Source: JAMCZU01 sp964479405 (GTDB lineage: Bacteria; Patescibacteriota; UBA1384; UBA12157; JAENIV01). From it: a DNA stretch of 22,789 nucleotides. How positions within the stretch are numbered: the first letter of the stretch is position 1; each line of letters opens with the position of its first letter. Where the stretch lies: contig CAYZMA010000015.1 in NCBI GenBank assembly GCA_964479405.1, positions 1 through 22,789 on the forward strand, in the 5' to 3' direction. This document shows, piece by piece, positions 9,865 to 15,188 of the stretch. The notes under the pieces were generated by a model. It saw only the letters and a list, made by a program, of their open reading frames with translations. It ran no database searches and was not told where the DNA came from. The translations under genes were made by a program, and so were the position numbers.

Positions 9865-10260
9865 TTATCTGCGTACTTTTAATTCAATTTCCTCTTTCAG
9901 AAGATCAAATTTAACAACAAAAATATCAAAAAATCCTCTTTGACCAAGAACTCCGTAACCTAATTTTGCTATTTCCGGAAGAAAGCCGACTTTAATTTTA
10001 TACGACCAGCCACCAACTTTAATCTCAACAAGATGAACATAATAAGATTGTCCAACACCAGTAATCCCCCACACTTCTCGTCTTTCGCCTTTAGTAATAT
10101 TAATACCCAAAAGCTCTCCAATTTGGGCATCAAAAATACAGAAATCAGCTCCCGAATCAACCAAAGCCTCACAAGGGATAGAGAGATTTTGATAAATAAT
10201 TTCAATTGGAATAACTGGCCTTAAAAATCCTTGGCCATAGTTTTTGTATTTAAATTTCAT
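9865..10260 (-). CDS. Retropepsin-like aspartyl protease family protein
   Basis: 131 residues. VDSGAD at 34-39 fits the retroviral-type aspartyl protease active-site motif (D-S/T-G), preceded by a hydrophobic strand. GVLGQRGFFD at 103-112 fits the hydrophobic-Gly 'hhLG' element that follows in this fold. A single-domain protein of this length would need to dimerise to be active, as retropepsins do. The ATG at 10260 overlaps the upstream gene's TGA by 4 nt (ATGA), so translation is probably coupled. The frame stays open further upstream, but that part lies across the DUF5678 gene and is ignored. No signal peptide is seen, so it is probably cytoplasmic. The substrate is unknown. Confidence 0.75.
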   Translation of the reverse strand: MKFKYKNYGQGFLRPVIPIEIIYQNLSIPCEALVDSGADFCIFDAQIGELLGINITKGERREVWGITGVGQSYYVHLVEIKVGGWSYKIKVGFLPEIAKLGYGVLGQRGFFDIFVVKFDLLKEEIELKVRR

Positions 10261-10454
10261 ACCCCATAACCGACATAAGTTACTAATTTTTCTGGCATAC
10301 GAGTAAGAATAGGTTTTTTGCAACCTTTGACAAGAGCTTTTGTCCAAGCTTCTTTGGCGGTTTTGCCACTGGCAATAACTGTTTTTTCGTCTTTAGTCAG
10401 AGCAACCCATTGACCTCTATATTTACGATAAATTTGTCTCCAATCAATCGCCAT
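10257..10454 (-). CDS. DUF5678-like small protein
   Basis: 65 residues. The core WVALTKDEKTVIASGKTAKEA resembles DUF5678, a small alpha/beta family of unknown function found in archaea and uncultured bacteria. GAGGA lies just upstream of the ATG. It is the first gene of a two-gene operon with the retropepsin-like protein, overlapping it by 4 nt. Such tight pairing suggests a shared job, for example a partner or substrate of the protease, but nothing in the sequence shows which. Confidence 0.65.
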   Translation of the reverse strand: MAIDWRQIYRKYRGQWVALTKDEKTVIASGKTAKEAWTKALVKGCKKPILTRMPEKLVTYVGYGV

Positions 10455-10505
10455 ATTGTCCTCAAATCTATTTATTATTTTTACTATATCATTTTTAATT
10501 CACAA

Positions 10506-10592
10506 TTACCAATTATATTTTTGCCTTAAAAGATCATGGATTGACAAAAGAGCCGGAACTGTTGTTCTAATGCGCCCCTCTTCTTGGTTCAA
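10506..10592 (-). pseudogene. Relic of a second giant-protein gene (5' end only)
   Basis: From a TTG at 10592 the frame reads LNQEEGRIRTTVPALLSIHD and on to RQKYNW, then a stop at 10506. Positions 10519-10569 are identical over 51 bp to 9580-9630, inside the giant gene's N-terminal extension. An AGGAGGG ribosome site is also kept. Several codons are missing relative to the giant gene, and the frame stops just before where the signal sequence would be. It is best read as the remains of a paralogue. Confidence 0.75.
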
Positions 10593-10618
10593 AAACCCTC
10601 CTAAAAAATTTTTAACTC

Positions 10619-10866
10619 AGTATATTCCAATCATCATATGAGCATGAAATAGTGGTTTAATAGGCAACTGATAATTACAGGACTTACGCAGTTTATACTG
10701 TCATTCTCGAGTCGGATGGTAATCCGACATCGGGAATCTAGATTCCAGATAAGGAGTCCCTCCTTTCTGGAATGACAAAGTGCGTGAATCATATCAATTG
10801 TTTTTTATGCTCATTTTGCGTTGGAACTGGCATCTATTTCATGCTCATCTTGTATTGGACAAGACT
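10619..10866. mobile_element. 248-bp MITE-like element, copy A
   Basis: The element has imperfect terminal inverted repeats (agtatattccaat... and agtcttgtccaat... inward) that both run into ATGAGCATGAAATAG. It is flanked by a 5-bp duplication, aactc, at 10614-10618 and 10867-10871. Inside is a second palindrome, TGTCATTCTCGAG...GGAATGACA, with a GTCGGAT/ATCCGAC hairpin. No transposase is encoded, so it must move by an enzyme supplied elsewhere. By eye it is the same as copy C, in opposite orientation. Confidence 0.85.
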
Positions 10867-10871
10867 AACTC

Positions 10872-10900
10872 TTGACAAACAACATCCAATTTGTTATTAT
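10872..10900 (+). promoter_or_regulatory. Strong plus-strand promoter without a gene
   Basis: A perfect TTGACA (10872-10877), a 17-nt spacer and TATTAT (10895-10900). The predicted start near 10907 lies only about 12 nt before a terminator hairpin, so the full transcript would be about 45 nt. It begins immediately after the target duplication of MITE copy A. Confidence 0.6.
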
Positions 10901-10918
10901 AATAATAGTTTTACAGTA

Positions 10919-10948
10919 CCCCGATGCTAAACCCATCGGGGGCTTTTT
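10919..10948 (+). terminator. Plus-strand intrinsic terminator just after an orphan promoter
   Basis: CCCCGATG (10919-10926), a 7-nt loop, CATCGGGG (10934-10941), then GC and TTTTT. The T run is on the plus strand, yet the only adjacent gene (MNT) is on the minus strand. It therefore appears to end the short transcript from 10872-10900. Confidence 0.75.
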
Positions 10949-10957
10949 ATTTCCGTG

Positions 10958-11296
10958 CTATTTAAAACTAATCTCTTTCCCCTCTTTTTGTGCTTCACCT
11001 AAAACAACAGATTCTTTAGCCATCTTTTCAAATTCCTCATTAGTGTAGCCCAAAATATCCATCGGAATAAAAGTAAATTGATTGCCTCGTGCTTTAGATA
11101 ATAAAATCAGTCGGTCAATGTATTTCATTTTTTTAAAATCGGGAGAAATAATAATAATGTCCAAATCGGAATCTTGGTTCATTTCGTCTCGAGCAGATGA
11201 ACCAAAAAGAATTGTTTTTTCAACTCTAATCTTATCTTTTAAATTTTTGACATAATCTCTAGTTATTTGAATTGGATTAAGTGGTTTTGTAGCCAT
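10958..11296 (-). CDS. MNT-type nucleotidyltransferase (antitoxin of a HEPN-MNT pair)
   Basis: 112 residues, the usual size of minimal nucleotidyltransferases. FGSSARDEMNQDSDLDI (31-47) carries the GS-X10-DXD metal-binding motif (G32, S33, D44, D46). In studied HEPN-MNT systems this enzyme neutralises the HEPN toxin by attaching AMP to it. The gene overlaps the end of the HEPN gene by 34 nt, the usual toxin-first order. The pair lies between inverted MITE copies, which fits an accessory, mobile module. Confidence 0.8.
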   Translation of the reverse strand: MATKPLNPIQITRDYVKNLKDKIRVEKTILFGSSARDEMNQDSDLDIIIISPDFKKMKYIDRLILLSKARGNQFTFIPMDILGYTNEEFEKMAKESVVLGEAQKEGKEISFK

Positions 11297-11649
11297 TTAA
11301 AAATCTCCTTAGTAGTTTTGATATATTTTTGAGTAGTATTTTTACTTGACTTTATATCCTCAAGGGCAGTGTCTGGATATCTAACTTGATTATAATAAGG
11401 GTTAATTTCTTCCAAAAATTCTAAAATTGTTTTGGAGAAAGTAATTTCACATTCTTTTGAAAGCCTTGGCAGATCATGAATTTTAGGAATACGTTTATCC
11501 TTTTCAACAATAATCGCTTTTAAAATTTTCTCAAGAGCTTGATGACAATGCCAAATTGAACCTTCGTAAGAACGACCTTTAAAAAGAATCTCCGCATCTC
11601 TAATATCTTTTTTAGCAAATTCTATCCATTTTTGAGTAATTTTTTTCAT
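11263..11649 (-). CDS. HEPN-domain protein (toxin of a HEPN-MNT pair)
   Basis: 128 residues, all-helical in character. WHCHQALEKILKAII (33-47) and IHDLPRL (57-63) are typical of HEPN domains. R53-IPKI-H58 formally fits the RX4-6H ribonuclease motif. The Tyr that lies two residues after the His in well-studied HepT proteins (the AMP acceptor) is absent here (H-D-L), and the motif position is not the usual C-terminal one. Toxicity is therefore not certain. A TATATT at 11664-11669 would give a leader of only about 8 nt, and no ribosome site is seen. Confidence 0.75.
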   Translation of the reverse strand: MKKITQKWIEFAKKDIRDAEILFKGRSYEGSIWHCHQALEKILKAIIVEKDKRIPKIHDLPRLSKECEITFSKTILEFLEEINPYYNQVRYPDTALEDIKSSKNTTQKYIKTTKEIFKWLQNHLIQFK

Positions 11650-11650
11650 T

Positions 11651-11678
11651 TTGACAAACTTAAAATATATGATATTAT
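11651..11678 (+). promoter_or_regulatory. Second plus-strand orphan promoter, divergent from HEPN
   Basis: TTGACA (11651-11656), a 16-nt spacer and TATTAT (11673-11678). It begins 2 nt beyond the HEPN start codon. As at 10872, the hexamer is followed by AAC, and a terminator lies just downstream at 11695-11726. Confidence 0.55.
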
Positions 11679-11694
11679 TTAATTACTAAACATA

Positions 11695-11726
11695 GGGGAG
11701 ATTCTATACGAGTCTCCTCACTTTTT
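11695..11726 (+). terminator. Plus-strand terminator after the second orphan promoter
   Basis: GGGGAGATTC (11695-11704), loop TATAC, GAGTCTCCTC (11710-11719) with one G-T pair, then AC and TTTTT. With the promoter at 11651 it defines a predicted transcript of about 42 nt, closely matching the unit at 10872-10948. Confidence 0.65.
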
Positions 11727-11790
11727 ATATGAATCCCTATTCTCTTAGTACTATTATATAATAATGTAATAAAAAAAACTAGATAGTTTG

Positions 11791-11981
11791 AGTCTTGTCC
11801 AACGCAAAATGAGCATCCACTTTGTCATTCCAGAAAGGAGGGACTCCTTATCTGGAATCTAGATTCCCGATGTCGGATTACCATCCGACTCGAGAATGAC
11901 AGTATAAACTGCGTAAGTCCTGTAATTATCGATTACCTATTAAACCACTATTTCATGCTCATATGATGATTGGAATATACT
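11791..11981. mobile_element. MITE-like element, copy B (shortened, 191 bp)
   Basis: Same family as copies A and C, in the orientation of C. It has lost about 57 bp on the left side: a segment between two TCCAA repeats, plus a stretch before ACTTTGTCATTCC. It also has a few substitutions, such as atcgattacc against atcagttgcc. No clean target duplication is seen. It is older or recombined. Confidence 0.8.
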
Positions 11982-11999
11982 TAGTCAAAAAGTGGCGAT

Positions 12000-12028
12000 T
12001 TGTTGTATATTACACATTGTAGTATAAT
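12000..12028 (+). promoter_or_regulatory. Promoter of the membrane-anchored LytM-like gene
   Basis: TTGTTG (12000-12005), a 17-nt spacer and TATAAT (12023-12028). A second TATAAT follows at 12036-12041 within a short TAGTATAAT repeat, so two starts are possible. Confidence 0.5.
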
Positions 12029-12074
12029 AATGTAGTATAATATAGTTGATTAATTATCATAAAAGGAGGATTTT

Positions 12075-12809
12075 ATGAATCATCAAGAGAGTTCACTCCC
12101 ACCAGTTGACAAAAAACAGAAAAAGAAAAGTTTTATGAGCCATCGGACAAAAATTGCGCTGATAGTTGTGGTTTTGGTTATTATTGTCGCCGGAGGTTTA
12201 TACGCGTTGTATAAAACGAATTTTTTACCCGCCGTCAATCTTTCAAACAAAAGTTGGCTTGAAGGTAAAGATAAAAACCTGCCCAAAAAAGACGAAATCA
12301 CCAGCGACTTACCCGTCAACGCTTCCACTGTTCGTTTAAATCTACCCACATCAATTGGAAAATTGATGATTTCCCAGAAAAAAGGCCTCGGTGGTTTAGG
12401 AGTAGAAACCGACGACCCCAATGTCTACAATTTTGTCTGGATGGATATTACCGCCGGCACCGAAATTAACAGTTTAGCTTCCGGTAAAGTGGAAAAAGTT
12501 ACTCGCAAGAATTTAGGCGAATATGAAATAGTAGTTAATTTTTCCTACGGTTTGTGGGGCAAATATTTAGCAATTAGCAAACCTTTGGTCAAAGAGGGCG
12601 ACTTGGTCCGTGAAGGTCAAGCCATCGGCATTGGTTTAATTGGCGGACAGGAAAATAGCAATCTTTTAGCTTTTTCAGTTGCTGACGAGAATGTTGATCA
12701 AAATGCTGAAGGCGCAGTTAAGAGTTCATTTTCTCCCGGCATCATTGTCGAACCCCTAGACTACTTAAAACCCGATGTCAAAGCGATTATTTTAGGAAAA
12801 TATAAGTAG
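12075..12809 (+). CDS. Membrane-anchored degenerate M23/LytM-like protein
   Basis: 244 residues. AGGAGG lies 6 nt before the ATG. Residues 1-26 are basic and cytoplasmic, 27-47 form one membrane helix, and the rest is outside. Residues ~125-210 follow the lysostaphin/M23 plan (ITAGTEINSLASGKVEKV... WGKYLAISKPLVKEGDLVREGQAIGIG... NLLAFSV). The catalytic elements are gone, however: the position of the first His reads VWMD, that of HxH reads LLA, and no central His remains. It may act like the non-catalytic LytM proteins that activate cell-wall amidases, or the domain may be a biotinyl-like hairpin. It stands alone, with palindromic repeats directly after its stop. Confidence 0.65.
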   Translation: MNHQESSLPPVDKKQKKKSFMSHRTKIALIVVVLVIIVAGGLYALYKTNFLPAVNLSNKSWLEGKDKNLPKKDEITSDLPVNASTVRLNLPTSIGKLMISQKKGLGGLGVETDDPNVYNFVWMDITAGTEINSLASGKVEKVTRKNLGEYEIVVNFSYGLWGKYLAISKPLVKEGDLVREGQAIGIGLIGGQENSNLLAFSVADENVDQNAEGAVKSSFSPGIIVEPLDYLKPDVKAIILGKYK

Positions 12810-12817
12810 ATCTACTT

Positions 12818-12876
12818 TGTCATCCCAGACTTGATCTGGGATCCAGAACTGGATTCCAGCTTTCGCTGGAATGACA
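12818..12876. repeat. REP-like palindromic repeat (TGTCATCCC...GGAATGACA)
   Basis: Begins TGTCATCCCAG and ends CTGGAATGACA. It contains two hairpins, CCCAGacttgatCTGGG and CCAGctttcgCTGG. It lies 9 bp after the stop of the LytM-like gene and may stabilise or end its mRNA. The ends match the inner palindrome of the MITE-like element. Confidence 0.75.
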
Positions 12877-12898
12877 ATCAGCCTTGCAATGACACCTA

Positions 12899-13228
12899 TC
12901 ATGATTTGTCATTGCGAGGAGCGAAGCGACAAAGCAATCTAAAATCCCCTGCCAAAGATTCAATTTCTTGACAAGATGATTTTAGTTGTAAGATATTATT
13001 TGGATTTTTAATATCTTTTTCTGCTTTTATAACAAAATTCTCTAAACCCTTGCACTCCATTGCTCCGGCGCTCCCCTTTAAGGTATGAAAATTAAGCAGA
13101 CAATCTTTAAGAGCTTGTTTATTTTGAGGATTTTTAGCTAAAATTTCAAGATTTTTTTGCAAACCAATCATCAAACTTTTAGTTTGCCGACAAAAAGTTT
13201 GTTCATATTTTTTCAAATTAGCCATCAT
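12899..13228 (-). CDS. HPt (histidine phosphotransfer) domain protein
   Basis: 109 residues. NFHTLKGSAGAME (46-58) is the HPt signature with the phospho-accepting His at 48, flanked by amphipathic helices. The family carries phosphoryl groups between histidine kinases and receivers. The start overlaps the receiver gene's stop (TAATG). The last ~13 residues (RLLCRFAPRNDKS) are written by a REP-like repeat, so the natural C-terminus has been replaced or extended. No histidine kinase is encoded in the window. Confidence 0.8.
   Translation of the reverse strand: MMANLKKYEQTFCRQTKSLMIGLQKNLEILAKNPQNKQALKDCLLNFHTLKGSAGAMECKGLENFVIKAEKDIKNPNNILQLKSSCQEIESLAGDFRLLCRFAPRNDKS
12907..12940. repeat. REP-like repeat overlapping the HPt 3' end
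   Basis: TGTCATTGCGAGGAGCGAAG and onward to GCAATCT, of the same family as 9719-9799 and 15714-15749. A half copy (TGCAATGACA) lies just before it at about 12885-12894. It supplies the last coding bases of the HPt gene. Confidence 0.8.
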
Positions 13229-13590
13229 TAAGTTAAAATACGATTAATTTCTTTAATTAAATCGCTACTTTGAAACGGTTTGTGAAAATAACCCTGCACG
13301 CCAACTGCCTCAACCTCTTTTTTAACTTCCTCATCTTTATAAGAAGTAGCAATAATAATAGGGATACCTTGAGTCTGAACTGAAACCCGCAAGTTTTTGA
13401 GTAGTTCAACGCCATTACCAGCTGGAAGCATTAGGTCTAAAACAATCAAATCTGGTTTTAAAGAGGAAACGGCTTGCTGGCCTTGCATGGCATCAACTGT
13501 TCTGGTCACACTAAAACCGGCTTTTGAAAGATCGTCGCTTAAAATTTTGGCAAAGACTTCATCGTCTTCAACAATTAAAACTTTTTTCAT
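13228..13590 (-). CDS. Single-domain response regulator receiver
   Basis: 120 residues from the ATG at 13590, the usual length of a lone CheY-like receiver. Acidic pocket E8/D9/D10, phosphorylated Asp D52 (LIVLDLMLP), switch T82/S83 and K104 (HKPF) are all present. There is no output domain. The ATG follows the upstream gene's TAG after 1 nt, and its own stop overlaps the HPt start, so the three genes should be translated together. The HPt is the obvious phosphoryl partner. The longer TTG start at 13611 would overlap the previous gene and is less likely. Confidence 0.9.
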   Translation of the reverse strand: MKKVLIVEDDEVFAKILSDDLSKAGFSVTRTVDAMQGQQAVSSLKPDLIVLDLMLPAGNGVELLKNLRVSVQTQGIPIIIATSYKDEEVKKEVEAVGVQGYFHKPFQSSDLIKEINRILT

Positions 13591-13591
13591 A

Positions 13592-14227
13592 CTATTTTTT
13601 ATTATAGACAATATAACTATTTAATGTAGTAAAACGATCGCCGTCGGAGCTACCGGTTTTACCATCATAAGGTACATCATCCCGAAAACCCCAACCAAAT
13701 TCTAAAGTGCTACCAGAAACTTGATAGATATCGTACATCACCATTCCGGAAGCAGGCGCGTTAGGATTAGATCTAGAATTTTCCTCGCTGACAATTGTCT
13801 GGTCAATCTTTCCTGCCGAAGGAATTGATAATTTGATTTGATCGGTAATAAGCCCTGTTGGTTGAACAGAAGTACAATCATTCATCTCCCAATCTTGACG
13901 AGTATGGATGGCCGTTCCATCCGAATTAATGACATATTTGTGTTTTTCCGCCCATTTGCTTCCCGGGTCGGGCACTAAACAATCGGACTCCCAAGTGCCG
14001 ACTAAATTTTGGTCAATTTTACCGTTGGTTTTGGTAGATGTATTAGGACTGGTGCCATTTTTGAAAGCAGAAGGATTGGCCATTATTTGATTAGCCAAGT
14101 CGTCAACTTTTTTCGCTTGATAGTATCGCCAAGTAAAAAATCCAGCCACTGCCAACAAGAAAACTGCCCCAACAACAACCAAAATAATCCAAGATGATTT
14201 TGATCCGCCCGTTTTTTCTTCAGGCAT
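13592..14227 (-). CDS. Membrane-anchored lipocalin-like protein
   Basis: 211 residues from the ATG at 14227, which has AGGAGG 4 nt upstream. Residues 12-35 form a membrane helix after a short cytoplasmic tail. A linker follows (about 40-70, rich in Asn, Thr and Ser). Then comes a beta-rich domain opening with NLVGTWESDCL and KHKYVINSDGTAI, which resembles lipocalin-like repeats that begin with GTW. It is the first gene of the operon with the receiver and HPt, so it could be the outside sensor or the regulated output. The ligand is unknown. Confidence 0.6.
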   Translation of the reverse strand: MPEEKTGGSKSSWIILVVVGAVFLLAVAGFFTWRYYQAKKVDDLANQIMANPSAFKNGTSPNTSTKTNGKIDQNLVGTWESDCLVPDPGSKWAEKHKYVINSDGTAIHTRQDWEMNDCTSVQPTGLITDQIKLSIPSAGKIDQTIVSEENSRSNPNAPASGMVMYDIYQVSGSTLEFGWGFRDDVPYDGKTGSSDGDRFTTLNSYIVYNKK

Positions 14228-14244
14228 AAAACCTCCTTTTTTAT

Positions 14245-14253
14245 ATTGTATCA
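14245..14253 (-). promoter_or_regulatory. Extended -10 promoter of the lipocalin/receiver/HPt operon
   Basis: TGATACAAT on the minus strand is an extended -10 (TG, one base, TACAAT). No good -35 is seen upstream; TTTGGA at 16 nt is the closest. Confidence 0.45.
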
Positions 14254-14397
14254 CACTTTTCAATTTTCCAAACGCCTCTTTCTATAAATGCGGGAATTGA
14301 TTGACGACGAGCGACATTAAAAATTGCCGAGGTCAATAAAGCATGAATATAGGTCATCATTTAACAGTATTCACGGCTTTTTTGGGAAATGAAGTTT

Positions 14398-14424
14398 CAA
14401 AAAAACAGCCACCCATTTGCTGTT
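14398..14424 (-). terminator. Intrinsic terminator of the GIY-YIG gene
   Basis: On the minus strand, AACAGC, a 9-nt loop, GCTGTT and then a run of at least six T. The first arm overlaps the stop codon of the GIY-YIG gene. Confidence 0.7.
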
Positions 14425-14683
14425 AGCTTAAAAAATCTCGAATAATAGTCCTAAGAGTAACTTTTCCTTTAGTAGTTTTAAAATATTTTTCCCGTCGTTC
14501 AGCATCTGTTTTAGATAAATGACCCTCAAAATAAATTAGCTTTAGAGGTAATCTTTTTGCAGTTGAAATGTTTTTACCAGCCAAGTGCTCTTTTAATCGT
14601 CTTTTTAAATTATTAGTTGAACCGATATAGAATTTATTGTCTTTTAAACTTAATAGGACATAAACATAATAAAATTTATTCAT
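14423..14683 (-). CDS. GIY-YIG nuclease superfamily protein (UPF0213-like)
   Basis: 86 residues, the usual length of stand-alone UPF0213 proteins. YVYVLLS (6-12) and FYIGSTNNLKRRLKEH (18-33) form the GIY-YIG core with the conserved Tyr, Gly and Arg. The Glu of AERREKYFK follows. No extra DNA-binding domain is present. These proteins are common in small-genome bacteria and their role is poorly known. The stretch from 14425 to 14263 upstream of the next gene holds the terminator and no other gene. A TATATT 5 nt before the ATG, with no ribosome site, suggests a nearly leaderless mRNA. Confidence 0.85.
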   Translation of the reverse strand: MNKFYYVYVLLSLKDNKFYIGSTNNLKRRLKEHLAGKNISTAKRLPLKLIYFEGHLSKTDAERREKYFKTTKGKVTLRTIIRDFLS

Positions 14684-14728
14684 AATTAAATATAGCAGTG
14701 AACCATTTGCTACGCTTCAGGTACACTG

Positions 14729-14822
14729 CATAAGCCAAGCTTTATTAAAAATGGCTTGCCATAAATCAGACCGCTCATGTTATTCAGAAAGGATTTCTGA
14801 TAACAGGAAGGGCTTGGTTTAT
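14729..14822. other. Foldable region between tRNA-Asn and the GIY-YIG gene
   Basis: Nested inverted repeats are visible. ATAAGCCAAGC (14729-14739) pairs with GCTTGGTTTAT (14812-14822) with one mismatch. TGTTATtCAGAAA pairs with TTTCTGATAACA at 14778-14805. A GCCATAAA that overlaps the tRNA 3' CCA has a perfect partner TTTATGGC on the same strand. No reading frame of note is present. It may be a processing or termination structure for the tRNA, or a small RNA. Confidence 0.4.
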
Positions 14823-14896
14823 GGCTCCCCGGGTCCGATTCGAACGGACAACAATCTCCTTAACAGGGAGGCGCTCTACCGTTGAGCTACCGGGGA
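14822..14896 (-). tRNA. tRNA-Asn(GTT)
   Basis: The minus strand folds as a cloverleaf. Acceptor TCCCCGG pairs with CCGGGGA. The D arm is GCTC/GAGC, the anticodon loop CTGTTAA carries GTT, and the T arm is GTCCG-TTCGAAT-CGGAC. Discriminator G is followed by an encoded CCA (14824-14822). One C-A mismatch lies at the base of the anticodon stem. Confidence 0.92.
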
Positions 14897-14940
14897 ATAT
14901 GTATTTATATTAACAATTTTAAGCCATAAATACAACGGGG

Positions 14941-15188
14941 AGTCTTGTCCAATACAAGATGAGCATGAAATAGATGCCAGTTCCAACGCAAAATGAGCAT
15001 AAAAAACAATTGATATGATTCACGCACTTTGTCATTCCAGAAAGGAGGGACTCCTTATCTGGAATCTAGATTCCCGATGTCGGATTACCATCCGACTCGA
15101 GAATGACAGTATAAACTGCGTAAGTCCTGTAATTATCAGTTGCCTATTAAACCACTATTTCATGCTCATATGATGATTGGAATATACT
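14941..15188. mobile_element. 248-bp MITE-like element, copy C
   Basis: By eye this is the reverse complement of copy A over all 248 bp. The right end lies inside the M23 gene and supplies its last codons and stop. No clean 5-bp duplication flanks it (cgggg left, ggtct right), so one flank has probably been lost or rearranged. Confidence 0.85.

Noticed and set aside
9851..9882. A plus-strand promoter TTGACA at 9851 inside the end of the retropepsin-like gene
   Set aside because: The matching -10 (TACTTT) is poor and the hexamer is simply the complement side of the giant gene's -35.
9865..10347. A longer start for the retropepsin-like gene at 10347
   Set aside because: The extra 29 residues lie across the DUF5678 gene in another frame and have no protease-like sequence; the ATGA overlap start is better.
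10614..11986. A true composite transposon carrying HEPN-MNT
   Set aside because: Copy A has its own target duplication, and the outer flanks of A and B do not match, so single insertions explain it better.
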